NCBI GenBank assembly: GCA_966212235.1
Contig: CBIHPP010000017.1
Location: forward strand, 62,001 to 126,000
Origin: Niastella sp966212235
GTDB taxonomy: Bacteria > Bacteroidota > Bacteroidia > Chitinophagales > Chitinophagaceae
Direction of reading: 5' to 3'
Length of the DNA stretch: 64,000 nt
The translations under genes and the position numbers were made by a program. Shown piece by piece: positions 17,984 through 28,100 of this stretch. The notes under the pieces were generated by a model, which worked only from the letters and a program-made list of their open reading frames with translations, had not been told where the DNA came from and did not search any database. The stretch's first letter is position 1. Each line of letters starts with the position of its first letter.

Positions 17984-19618
17984 TCAATAGCCAAAATTTT
18001 GAGAAAGGTTTTTATTGATATCCCTTTCTGATTGTGGAACTGGCCAAAGCTCATTCACGCCTTTTTTGAAATTTCTTTTATGTAATAAAAAATAGCCTTC
18101 GCTGTCAACCGGAAACTTTGTATAACCGGCCGGGCTATTAGTTAGTTTCATGCCGGTAAACTGTCGATTCAATTCATCGGAAGCAATATCCCACCTGAGA
18201 ATGTCATAATATCGCAGGCCTTCGAATGCAAATTCAACGCGTCGTTCTCTTCTTAAGATCTTTCGTAATGTAGTTGGATCGATGGTCGTAACGGATGGCA
18301 TATTTACTGATGCGCGCCCCCGAACTTTATTGATCGTTTGGTCAAGTAATGATTGATCGATTGCGGCTCCTGATTCCAATTTTGATTCAAGATATCCCAG
18401 CAACACTTCGGCATAGCGGATGATGCTCCAATTACCACCATAATTCATCAGGTTGCCCGAAAAATTAGGGTCCATGAATTTGTTGACACAATACCCGCTC
18501 CACACGCCGAATTTGTTCATTCTATCGGGTGATGAAGTAGAGTCGGGATGCGCTTTGTACGTTTGACCTTTAAACACAGTACGGTCCGAGATCATGAGCG
18601 TGTAATCCAGCCTTGGGTCCCGGTTATTATATGGATTGTTGGAATTATAAAGCGGGGATTGGTCTATGGTTTTACCGTCGGTGCACTCAAATTCCTTAGC
18701 CAGTTCATTGTAGGGTGAGAATTGGTGCCAGCCGCCCCATGTTTCGGGATATAAATACTGTAAGAAAACATGGCTATACACATCCGGCTGGTATTGTGAA
18801 CTGAGAACGATCTCATTGCTTAATTCGCCTGCCTCCCAAAACAGCTCTTTATATTTCGGATCAATACCGTACGTATTGTTGTCGATGATGGTCTTATAGG
18901 TTGTTGCGGCTTCACTCCATTTCTTTTGGGCCATTTGAAGCCGTCCTAAAATGGCGAGGGCTGCGCCTGCAGTAATGCGCCCATTCTCGCTGGCTGGCCT
19001 GGTTTTAGGTAATGCAGCAGCGCTTTCTTTCAGTTCGGTTTCAACGTATGACCACACTTCGGCTTTAGGTGTACGGGAAATGCTGTTTGCTTCTACTGTT
19101 GTTAGTACATGTTTGGGTAATGGTACGTCACCCCAATACAAGGCCAGGTTGAAGAATTCATAAGCTCGCAAGGTGCGTACTTCGGCCGTAAATATGGCTT
19201 TCTTAGCCGCGTCCATATCTATATTGCCAATATGATCGAGGAAATTATTGCAAGTAGCTATTTTTTCATAGGAATGCTGCCAGTATGCACCTGTAACCCA
19301 ATAAGTGGAAGTGAGGGTGCCATCTGTTACGTGATCGGGGATGAGCTCTTTTTCAGAACCGTTTCCTGCCATCAGATCAAGATAAAACAAGGCGCGTGGT
19401 GTCCAGAAGTCTTCTCCCCGCCAACCTGCGTTACCGGTATTATAGCACCCGACAAGGGCCAGTTGCGCATCATCTGCCGTTTTCCAGAATGTAGCGTCAG
19501 ATACAGCATCCAGTGGCTGCCTGTCGAAAAAATCTTTTTTACATGAAGGTGAAAGCACACCCATCAACGCCACCATGATCCATATTGTATGTTTGCTGTT
19601 TATATTTCTCTTGTTCAT
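17984..19618 (-). CDS. SusD/RagB-family lipoprotein of the fucosidase locus
   Basis: 544 residues with a lipoprotein signal ending GVLSPSCKKD (Cys26). Typical SusD segments are EVRTLRAYEFFNLALYWGDV, AGAALAILGRLQMAQKKW, SIIRYAEVLLGYLESKLE and the C-terminal RRERRVEFAFEGLRYYDILRW. It sits 40 bases after its susC partner and 23 bases before the GH29 gene. Capture of fucose-containing oligosaccharides is inferred from that enzyme. Confidence 0.95.
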   Translation of the reverse strand: MNKRNINSKHTIWIMVALMGVLSPSCKKDFFDRQPLDAVSDATFWKTADDAQLALVGCYNTGNAGWRGEDFWTPRALFYLDLMAGNGSEKELIPDHVTDGTLTSTYWVTGAYWQHSYEKIATCNNFLDHIGNIDMDAAKKAIFTAEVRTLRAYEFFNLALYWGDVPLPKHVLTTVEANSISRTPKAEVWSYVETELKESAAALPKTRPASENGRITAGAALAILGRLQMAQKKWSEAATTYKTIIDNNTYGIDPKYKELFWEAGELSNEIVLSSQYQPDVYSHVFLQYLYPETWGGWHQFSPYNELAKEFECTDGKTIDQSPLYNSNNPYNNRDPRLDYTLMISDRTVFKGQTYKAHPDSTSSPDRMNKFGVWSGYCVNKFMDPNFSGNLMNYGGNWSIIRYAEVLLGYLESKLESGAAIDQSLLDQTINKVRGRASVNMPSVTTIDPTTLRKILRRERRVEFAFEGLRYYDILRWDIASDELNRQFTGMKLTNSPAGYTKFPVDSEGYFLLHKRNFKKGVNELWPVPQSERDINKNLSQNFGY

Positions 19619-19658
19619 TATAATTTTTTTTGAAAGTGAATAGCATTTTCATTTCAAC

Positions 19659-22600
19659 TCAGAACCGTACATTAACACCAAATGTGTACACACTGGTAAT
19701 GGGATAAAACGGTGTGTTATCACCGGTAGACTGGCCCATTTCGGGGTCCCAGCCTTTGTAAAAATGATTTAATGAAAAGAGATTTTGCCCGCTGAAGAAT
19801 ACCCTCAGCCTGTTTATTTTTATTTTTTGAATCAGTTTGTTGGGAAATGAATAGCCTAATTGCAGATTCTTTACCCGCACAAAACTGGCATTTCTGTTCC
19901 AGAATGTAGAAGTTTGAATAGTGCCGCTTCCCATATTCAGACTGGTTAGCTTTATATATTTTGCGTTGGGATCAGGGTTGGCTTCTGTCCAGCGATTATC
20001 TGCCTGCCATTGCTGAATTTGTCCACCGTTATAGAAAGCGAATGCCTGGTAAGAGCCCATCTGTTTTTCAAAACCACCCAGGCCATGCAATAGTACGGAG
20101 AGATCAAAGCCGTTATAATCGGCTGTTATCGTTGCGCCATAACTGTATTTTGGAAACGTAGTGCCAATAACGGTGCGATCATAAGTGGCATCTACCTTGC
20201 CATCGGGTGCACCATTGGGGCCGCTGATATCTTTATAGCGTACAAAACCCGGTTCTGCTGAATAGGGTTGTGTTGGATATTTGGCAATGTCATCTGCGCT
20301 TACAAATAATCCATCTGCTTCATATCCGTAAATGGCATTTAAAGGCTGTCCTACAAACAGGTTTTTACCAATGTCCTTATTCAGGTTGTTGCCCAGTTTG
20401 GAAACCTTATTCTGGATATAGGAGAAATTGGGAATGATACCGATGTTCAATTTCCCGATAGCCGTTTTGTATTTCAACAATACTTCGAAACCGGTATTTT
20501 TTACTTCCCCGGCATTTACTTCAGAAGTACCCAACCCTAATACCTGTGAAACAGATATGTTGTAAAGAATTCCGGAAGTAACCTTGTTAAAGTAGTCAAA
20601 TACAAATCCCAGCTTGCCGTTAAGGATGTCCATGTCTACACCTACATCGGTAATGCGGGTTGTTTCCCACGTAATGTCAGGATTTGCCAGTGTCGTGAGC
20701 CGGGCGCCTGAAGCAAGTGATCCTCCGAATGAATAATTCTGTCCCAGGTTAAGTTTGTTTTGATAAGGATAGTTACCTATGTTCTGGTTGCCCAATTCTC
20801 CCCACGATGCGCGTAATTTCAGGTTGTTGATCCATGAAAGATTGTCCTGGATAAATGCTTCTTCCGATATGCGCCAGCCTGCAGAGAAAGAGGGGAATAG
20901 GCCCCAACGGCCATTGGCCGGGAAACGGGAAGTGCCGTCATATCGGGCGTTGGCTTCAAAAAGATATTTGTCATTGAATGAATAATTCAATCGACCGAAA
21001 AAGGAACGTAGCGCCCATTCTGATCCTGACCCGAATGCCTGCATATTGGAGGATGCGCCTGCATTCAGTTCAAACAATGAGTTGTTGGGAAATTTATCCC
21101 GGTATGATCTTGTCCAGTCTTCGCGGTATTGTTCCTGGGAATAACCAGCCAGTACATGGATGCGATGCTTTTGTATGGTTTTAGTGTATTGCGCCAGTGA
21201 CTGCAGCGTAAGTAAAGCGTTGTCGCCTGAGTAAACAGTAAGGTTACTGGGCCCTACGGTTTTGAATTGGTCGAATACAAACGATGCGGCATAGCTGTTG
21301 TCGTTGTAGTTGGTATAGTTATATCCTGCTTTTCCACTTAGGGTTAAACCTGGAATGATTTCCCATGCCAGTTCTGCTCCGCCCAGGAAATATTTGCTTT
21401 TTCTTTTCACAAATGATTTGCTGTCGAGCCATGCTTCCGGTGAAAAATTATCCTGGTAGCCATAGGTGCCATCCGTTTTTTTGCCGGCATAAATTGGTCC
21501 TTCGCGAACAGCAAAACCGATCATACTCATCATTTCACCATCGTATTGACGCGGTTCATTGGTGACAGCCGAATTGCCACTCAGGTTTACTTTCAGCGTG
21601 AGATTATCTTTTATTTTGCTGTCGAAGTTTAAGAGGAAGTTGTATTTGTTATAATCGTTCTTTGCCACAATACCATCCTGTTGCAGATAACCAACCGAAA
21701 ACAGGTAAGCATTTTTACCATCGCCCCCTGTAAAGCTGAGGTTGTGGTTGTTTTGAAAGCCTGATCCCGAATTCAATAAATTTTTAAGGTGCGGTACATT
21801 GGGATATTTATCAGGGTCTGATCCCGTTCTGAATTTTTCAATGTCTGCATCTGTATAGGTCTTTCCCTGGCCAACGTTGGTATTGGCTTCATTTCTCATT
21901 GCTGCATAGCCGGCCGATTCAAGGAATGCAGGAAGTTCTGTGGCTTTTTGCCAGCCGAGATAGTTATTATAGTTAATCTGCAATTTCCCTTTTTGCCCAC
22001 GTTTTGTTTCGATCAATATAACGCCGTTGGCGGCACGGGTTCCGTAAATGGAAGCAGACGCAGCGTCTTTTAAAACGGAAATGCTTTGAATATTATTAGG
22101 ATCAACGTCATTAATAGATGAAGCCAATCCATCAATAAGAATTAATGGACTATTGCCGGCGTTTGAAAAAGTGCCAAGTCCGCGGATGTTGATGCCAGCG
22201 CCATCATTGCCCGGCCGGCCCGATCCCTGTGAAACGGTAACACCACTTGCCAGTCCGGCCAGTGCTTGTGAGGTTTGGGTAAGGGGCCTGCTGTCAATGT
22301 CGGCGGCGGAAATGCTCGATACCGAACCTGTAAGATTGACTTTCTTTTGTGTACCATAACCCACTACCACTACGTCTGATAGTGCGGTGTTTATTTGTTT
22401 CAGGTGCACCTGCACTTCTGTTAAACCTGCTATGGATATCTCCTGGTCTTCCATGCCGGTATAAGAAACAACAAGTGTTTTGGCATCATCAGGTACTTCC
22501 ATCGAAAAAGATCCATCTGCCGATGTCGTAGTCATGTTTGAGCCCCCTTTTAACAGAACGGTAGCTCCCCGCAGCGATTCTCCTTTTTCATCGGTTACTT

Positions 22601-23030
22601 TTCCTTTTATGATCCTGCTTACCGGAATAAATTTTGAGGGCGATTCCTCCGTCTTTGGATCATATCCGCGAATTTCAGAAAACAATAGTATCTGCTCGCC
22701 GACAATCCGGTAACCGATGCCCAATGGTTTTAATGTTTTTTCAATAAAGGGTCCCAGCTTTTCATTTTTTACAGTGCATGATATCACTCTCCAGGCGTCG
22801 AGGGTGTTCGAACTGTATAAAAACTGTACGCCTGTTTGTTTCTGTACTTTGCTGATCAGTTTCCCGATCTCCATGTTTTCGACAGAGATAGTAACCTGTT
22901 TATCCAGTATGGCTTGCCCTGCAGTTGTGTTGGCAAACAATGAACAGGAAAATGTGGCGGCCAGTGCTATTTGAATGAATGTAATTTTCATTGAAAGCAG
23001 TATTATGGCTAATAGTTGCTTTTTTTTCAT
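19659..23030 (-). CDS. SusC-type TonB-dependent receptor with STN domain, fucosidase locus
   Basis: 1123 residues. It has a signal peptide (about 1-35), an STN domain (about 42-118, VTISVENMEIGKLISKVQKQ), a carboxypeptidase-like domain (about 140-215, GKVTDEKGESLRGATVLL), a plug (VVVGYGTQKKVNLTGSVSSI, SPLILIDGLASS, VLKDAASASIYGTRAANGV) and a barrel ending VYTFGVNVRF. Sigma and FecR genes lie upstream on the same strand, so this is a FecA-like signalling receptor that should induce its own locus when its ligand binds. The 227-base gap to fecR holds two hairpins. The substrate is probably a fucosylated glycan. Confidence 0.96.
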   Translation of the reverse strand: MKKKQLLAIILLSMKITFIQIALAATFSCSLFANTTAGQAILDKQVTISVENMEIGKLISKVQKQTGVQFLYSSNTLDAWRVISCTVKNEKLGPFIEKTLKPLGIGYRIVGEQILLFSEIRGYDPKTEESPSKFIPVSRIIKGKVTDEKGESLRGATVLLKGGSNMTTTSADGSFSMEVPDDAKTLVVSYTGMEDQEISIAGLTEVQVHLKQINTALSDVVVVGYGTQKKVNLTGSVSSISAADIDSRPLTQTSQALAGLASGVTVSQGSGRPGNDGAGINIRGLGTFSNAGNSPLILIDGLASSINDVDPNNIQSISVLKDAASASIYGTRAANGVILIETKRGQKGKLQINYNNYLGWQKATELPAFLESAGYAAMRNEANTNVGQGKTYTDADIEKFRTGSDPDKYPNVPHLKNLLNSGSGFQNNHNLSFTGGDGKNAYLFSVGYLQQDGIVAKNDYNKYNFLLNFDSKIKDNLTLKVNLSGNSAVTNEPRQYDGEMMSMIGFAVREGPIYAGKKTDGTYGYQDNFSPEAWLDSKSFVKRKSKYFLGGAELAWEIIPGLTLSGKAGYNYTNYNDNSYAASFVFDQFKTVGPSNLTVYSGDNALLTLQSLAQYTKTIQKHRIHVLAGYSQEQYREDWTRSYRDKFPNNSLFELNAGASSNMQAFGSGSEWALRSFFGRLNYSFNDKYLFEANARYDGTSRFPANGRWGLFPSFSAGWRISEEAFIQDNLSWINNLKLRASWGELGNQNIGNYPYQNKLNLGQNYSFGGSLASGARLTTLANPDITWETTRITDVGVDMDILNGKLGFVFDYFNKVTSGILYNISVSQVLGLGTSEVNAGEVKNTGFEVLLKYKTAIGKLNIGIIPNFSYIQNKVSKLGNNLNKDIGKNLFVGQPLNAIYGYEADGLFVSADDIAKYPTQPYSAEPGFVRYKDISGPNGAPDGKVDATYDRTVIGTTFPKYSYGATITADYNGFDLSVLLHGLGGFEKQMGSYQAFAFYNGGQIQQWQADNRWTEANPDPNAKYIKLTSLNMGSGTIQTSTFWNRNASFVRVKNLQLGYSFPNKLIQKIKINRLRVFFSGQNLFSLNHFYKGWDPEMGQSTGDNTPFYPITSVYTFGVNVRF

Positions 23031-23083
23031 AAATTGATCTGATTTTGTTCGTTAGTATAAAGCGGCGTACAAAATTGATTCGT

Positions 23084-23141
23084 CCCGGCTCAGCCGGGTA
23101 ACGGATGTTAAGCTGGCAATGCCCACCATTGCCGGCTTTTT
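23084..23141. promoter_or_regulatory. two hairpins in the fecR-susC gap
   Basis: One stem is CCCGGC/GCCGGG at 23084-23098 with a three-base loop. The other is a 12-base arm at 23110-23121 pairing with 23127-23138, with one wobble pair, followed on the plus strand by TTTTT. In the direction of the locus (minus strand) both lie in the susC leader without a T-run. On the plus strand the second has the form of an intrinsic terminator and could stop antisense transcription. The position matches that of the hairpin at 8091-8119 in the other sigma/FecR locus. Confidence 0.5.
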
Positions 23142-23257
23142 CCATTATGTAGGTAGGAGTATTCCTGTTACTCTTTTTGAATTTTTTTCATATCGCAATC
23201 GTTTTGGTTATTAAAAATCGGGACCTTATTCCTGTGAACGCATCTACTTGATACGTG

Positions 23258-24340
23258 TCAATTACAGCCTTTTCCCCTGACCAATATCCTTGTGCCTACT
23301 ACCTGGTAACTGGCGTTTATCGATCCACAAACGATATCCAGTTTGGTAAATAGTCCGTGTGGAGTGATGTTCCCTGTAAATAAACAATTATACAGACGGT
23401 CGTTTTCAACGACTATTTCTATCCCATACATTTTTTCGAGTAACTGAAATACCTGTAAGAGAGGTGCTTCCTCAAAATTGAACGTGGTGGCAACAGGTGT
23501 TGGTTTTTGTGGGTCCTGCGGAAGCGGTATTGGATCATTTACCAGGGTGGCGGTAAATTGTCTTTCTTCCTCTTTATAAATTACTTTTTGATTTGGTGTA
23601 AGGATCACGCCATTGGTTTTCGGCGTTTTACCGGTAAGTTCATTCCTGTTTTCATATACCTGAACTTTGCCGGTAACTACCAATACTTCCACCTGCTTAT
23701 TCCGGCTGTCGGGTTTTATATTAAAGCTTGTGCCTAATACATGTGTTACGAGATTATTGTAATACACGAAAAATGGCTGCCCGGGGTTTTTACTCACATT
23801 AAAAAAAGCTTCTCCTTCCAGGTATACTTCTCTTTTGTTAGGATGAAAGTGTTGTGGGAAATTAATTGTTGAACCGGGCTGTAAGGTGATCATGCTTCCA
23901 TCTTCCGTTTTTATGGTGAGGGCATGATCTGAGACGTTTTTCTTTTCGATCATGTTGTTGCCACGTGTTGCTGCTGCAGTTGCCGGAAGGTCTTTTTTAT
24001 TATTTACTAATAAGAACCAGGAGGTTATTGCCAGTAAACCGGTAATAATTGCGGCCATGTACCAACGGGCCGTTTTCTTTTTTCTGAATATGCCTGGCAA
24101 CAGATGCGCCGTATGTTTTTCGGCATTGAATATATTGCGTAAGAGTTCCTGCGTGCGGTGAGAAGGCATGTCGACGCCCGGCAACGCATCATTGTAAAAA
24201 TTAGCCTGAAAGTGCGCCTCCAATAGATGATCAAACTGGCCTGAGGCTATGAGGGAAAACAGTTCATCATACTCTTTTGCGGTGATAATGCCGGAAGTGT
24301 ATTTATCCAGTAATGTCCAAAATCGCTCCTGGCTTAGCAT
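23258..24340 (-). CDS. FecR-family anti-sigma factor
   Basis: 360 residues. The cytoplasmic part is 1-90, the membrane helix about 93-112 (WYMAAIITGLLAITSWFLLV), the FecR domain about 145-240 (ALTIKTEDGSMITLQPGSTI, GEAFFNVSKNPGQPFFVYY, VLGTSFNIKPDSRNKQVEVL) and the C-terminal DUF4974 module about 285-355. It should hold the sigma factor encoded upstream and be released through the STN domain of the SusC downstream. Ahead of it the sigma gene lies 122 bases away on the same strand. Confidence 0.92.
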   Translation of the reverse strand: MLSQERFWTLLDKYTSGIITAKEYDELFSLIASGQFDHLLEAHFQANFYNDALPGVDMPSHRTQELLRNIFNAEKHTAHLLPGIFRKKKTARWYMAAIITGLLAITSWFLLVNNKKDLPATAAATRGNNMIEKKNVSDHALTIKTEDGSMITLQPGSTINFPQHFHPNKREVYLEGEAFFNVSKNPGQPFFVYYNNLVTHVLGTSFNIKPDSRNKQVEVLVVTGKVQVYENRNELTGKTPKTNGVILTPNQKVIYKEEERQFTATLVNDPIPLPQDPQKPTPVATTFNFEEAPLLQVFQLLEKMYGIEIVVENDRLYNCLFTGNITPHGLFTKLDIVCGSINASYQVVGTRILVRGKGCN

Positions 24341-24462
24341 GCAATCGTTTTTTTGTCTGTGTAATTTGGCCGTTTAACAGGGCTTGTGCTATTATGAAGA
24401 CAATCGGCTGCAAAGCGCGGAGTACAACGCATCAAATTATTTTTTGAGGAGACAGGTGAACA

Positions 24463-25056
24463 CTACTTTAATAAATGTATGATGAACAGGATCGTAAATT
24501 CTTTGTCGTGTTTTTGTAAAAAGGAACGAATGGCTGCCAACGCCCTGGCCATATGAGTTTTAACGGTAAGAGGAGATAATGATAGTTCATGGCCTATGGC
24601 TTCATAGGACAGGCCTTTTTCTTTGCCCAGGCGATATACTTTTTGTTGTTGTTCGGGAAGCTCCTCAATAGCCTGTTGCAGCAATGCATTGTACTGACTG
24701 TTGCGAATTTTATGATCGGTTGTATCGTCGAATCCGTTTTGGTCCTTATTAAAAGCGGCTCTTGCTTTTCCCTCGTAGGCCAGTTTCTTTAAACTGTTGA
24801 TGGTTAAATTTTTGGAGAGCGTATAGATCCATGATTCGAATGAAATGATATCGGGAAGTTGTTTTCGCTGAAACCAGATCTTCATAAATACGTCCTGCAC
24901 AATATCCTGGGCCAGGGTAGGTGATTTAACATACAACAGAGCTACTTTGTATACAAGATTATGGTAGTGTTCGAACAGCAGTTGAAAGGCATATTCACTG
25001 TCGCTTTTCAACAGGGAAATCAAAGTAGTTTCATCCAGTGGCAATTGGGTTGGCAT
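24463..25056 (-). CDS. ECF RNA polymerase sigma factor (FecI-like)
   Basis: 197 residues. Region 2 spans about 25-90 (LLFEHYHNLVYKVALLYV, AQDIVQDVFMKIWFQRKQL) and region 4 about 128-180 (QQQKVYRLGKEKGLSYEAIG, LSPLTVKTHMARALAAIRSF). It is the first gene of the minus-strand fucosidase locus and is divergent from nothing; the hybrid two-component gene upstream reads in the same direction. Its partner is the FecR protein encoded next. The likely target is the susC promoter of the same locus. Confidence 0.93.
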   Translation of the reverse strand: MPTQLPLDETTLISLLKSDSEYAFQLLFEHYHNLVYKVALLYVKSPTLAQDIVQDVFMKIWFQRKQLPDIISFESWIYTLSKNLTINSLKKLAYEGKARAAFNKDQNGFDDTTDHKIRNSQYNALLQQAIEELPEQQQKVYRLGKEKGLSYEAIGHELSLSPLTVKTHMARALAAIRSFLQKHDKEFTILFIIHLLK

Positions 25057-25142
25057 ATAGCAAAAGCAATCAATTGTAAATTACATTAAATTTTTAATGA
25101 TATTTAAAAAGGTCGGATTTGTATAAAAGAAAGTCTTTTTCG

Positions 25143-28100
25143 TTATATCTCCATGCCGTTGTTTGGATTTGCTTTTCTAACCTTTGCAATAAATTCTGAA
25201 GGAAGCATGTTGAACTTGCTCTTGAACGATTTGGCAAAATAATTAGGTGTTGTAAAGCCAACCTGATAAGCAATTTCCGATATTGTCATATTGCTTTTCT
25301 CCATGAGTGCGACGGCCTTGTTCAATCGAAATAAACTGATATACTCTACGGGTGTTTGTCCGGTCAGTTCCAGCAGTTTGGTATATAAGGTGCCTCTGCT
25401 TATTCCTATCTGTTTGCTTAAGTGCTCTACAGACAACTGCGGGTTGGTCAGGTTGTTTTCAAGATAGCTGACTATATCGGTCAATAGTTTTCCATTCTGC
25501 GATTCTATGACAACTTCAGGTGTCGTTAGCTTTATCTGCTTCGAATAAGTACTTTGCATGGTGCTCTTTAAATGGAGCAGGTTTTTTATTTTGGCATTTA
25601 ATACCTCAATGCTGAATGGTTTGGTAATATAGTCGTTGGCGCCTGTTTCCAGTCCTTGCATTTGTTGTTCCTGGCCCGTCATGGCAGTGAGTAATATGAC
25701 AGGTATATGACTTGTTCTTTTATCCGATTTTAGTTTTTTGATCAACTCAATTCCATCCATTTCAGGCATGCTTATATCACTTACGATCAACTGCGGATGG
25801 TGGGCCAGGGTTTTTTGCCACCCGGCTGCGCCGTTAGCTGCCTCAATGACTTTATAATTATTCCTGAGATTGTCTTTCAGGTAAAATCTGAAATCTTCAT
25901 TGTCTTCTACCAGCAGCACAGACAGGGCATTGTTCATAGGGCTGTCTTCCTGCACCTGTTCTAAACCGTTCCCACCGTTGTTCGAAGGCTCCGGTTCTGG
26001 TTGCAGAACCGGCTGTGCTGCCATGGAGGTTTCAATCGCCCGTTTAAGCGGAATTTGTATAGTAAAGGCGCATCCTTTATTCGGTTCGCTTTCTACATGG
26101 ATCTTTCCACCATGTAATTTGATGAACTCTTTGGTTATCGACAAACCGATGCCGGTGCCCTGGTTAAGTACAGATGTACTTGTGTCGTTTTGAAAAAAGC
26201 GGTCGAAGATCAGGCCCTTTTTATCCCCGGGAATCCCAATGCCTGTATCAACCACATCGATCGATACCCATGTATATTCCTGGTCATCTGATCTTTCGGC
26301 TTTATGCAGATCAACGGTGATATGACCGCCCTCCAAAGTAAACTTGAATGCATTGGATAATAAATTGAAAAGGATACGTTCCATTTTATCCCGGTCAAAA
26401 AATACATCCAGCCGGTCAATACAGGTTTTGAAAGTGAACCGGATATTTTTTCTTTCCGACAGATCCCTGAAGGATTCTGTCACTTCCTTTAAGAAAGTAA
26501 TAAACTCACCTTTCGACAACTGTAATTTCAATTCATGCTCTTCCATCTTTCTGAAGTCGAGCAATTGATTGACCAGGTTCAGCAGCCTGCGCGCATTCCT
26601 TCTGATCATATTCAGTTTTTCAAGTTTTCGAGGGCTTCCTTCCCCTTCGATCAACTGGTCTACCGGACCCATGATCAACGATATAGGTGTTCTGAAATCA
26701 TGACTGAGGTTCGTGAGAAATTTCAACTTCATGCGATCCAGTTCCTGTATCCGTGTAACTTGCTGCCGTTCCTGTTCCAAAACAAATTTCTTTCTTACTC
26801 TCGATATACCTTTGTACCGGCTGTACAGGAGCAAGCCGCCAATGGCAAGTATATAGAATAAATAGGCGTAGGTGGTGCGCCAGAAGGGCGGCTTTACATA
26901 TATTTTTATCGTGGTGTCTTTTGTGCTCCAGATGCCATCGTTGTTGCTGGCTTTTACGCGAAAAGTATATTCTCCGGGATCCAGGTTGGTATAGGAGGCT
27001 ATGTTGGCCGTACCCGTATAATTCCAGTCTTTGTCAAAACCATCCAGCTTGTAGGCATATTGGTTTTGCTTTGGTATGGTATAATTCAGGGCTACAAAAT
27101 TCAGTGCAAAATTTTGCTTATAATTCAACCGTATTTCGTCTGTTACGGAAATATGTTCTTTAATAGGGGAGTTATCACCACCAGTCACAGACCTATTGGC
27201 TATTTTCAGATCGGTTAAAATTACACGCGGCACATTCCGGTTAACCGTGAGCCGGTCAGGATAGAAATGATTGAATCCTTCCAAACCTCCGAAAAGCATT
27301 TCTCCGTCTGTTAACCGTATGCCCACTCCGCGAACAAAATTCGAGTTTTGCAGGCCGTTCAAATAAGTGAAGTTCCTGATGTTTTTTGTTCGGGTGTCGA
27401 ATTGACTGATACCTGTATTGGTCGATAACCATAGCTTACCTGTTGCATCTTCCTCAATTTGATAGATCATGTTGTTTTGCAATCCGTCTTTTTCAGAGAA
27501 TAGCGTGAACAGGTGCTTGTCCGCTTCAAACGCAGCCAGTCCACTAAATGTACCGATCCACATTTTTCCTTTGCTGTCACAATGCATGCATTGTATTTTA
27601 TTGCTCGGTAACTGGCTGTTCTCCTGGGTGTATATAGTCCATTTGCCGGTGGTGGGTTCATATACTGCAATACCGCCGCCGTGTGTGCCAATCCATATAT
27701 TGCCACTGGCATCTTCTTCAATGGCCCGTATATAACCATTGATGGGTAACAGTGCTACGCCACTGTTCGGAGGTAGGGGAGAATACCTGGCAATTACCCG
27801 GTCATTGTTCACCACAATAATTCCGTCACCATTGGTGCCTATCCAGATATTACCCTTACTGTCTTCGGATAAACAAAAAATGTCGTTACTGGTAAGATCG
27901 TTTATGCCCTGGCCCTTTACGAGTTGTTTATGCGCTCCTGTTTTCTGGTCTATGATGATCACGCCCCGGGCATAAGTGCCAATATACAGTTTGTCGGTCC
28001 GCGTGCGCAGCAAAGCAAGCACATTCAGGGAATTGGCTGGTATGTTTTTCAGCGGAAGATCAACCGGATGTACCTGTTCTTTTTTTCGGTTGTATTCGTA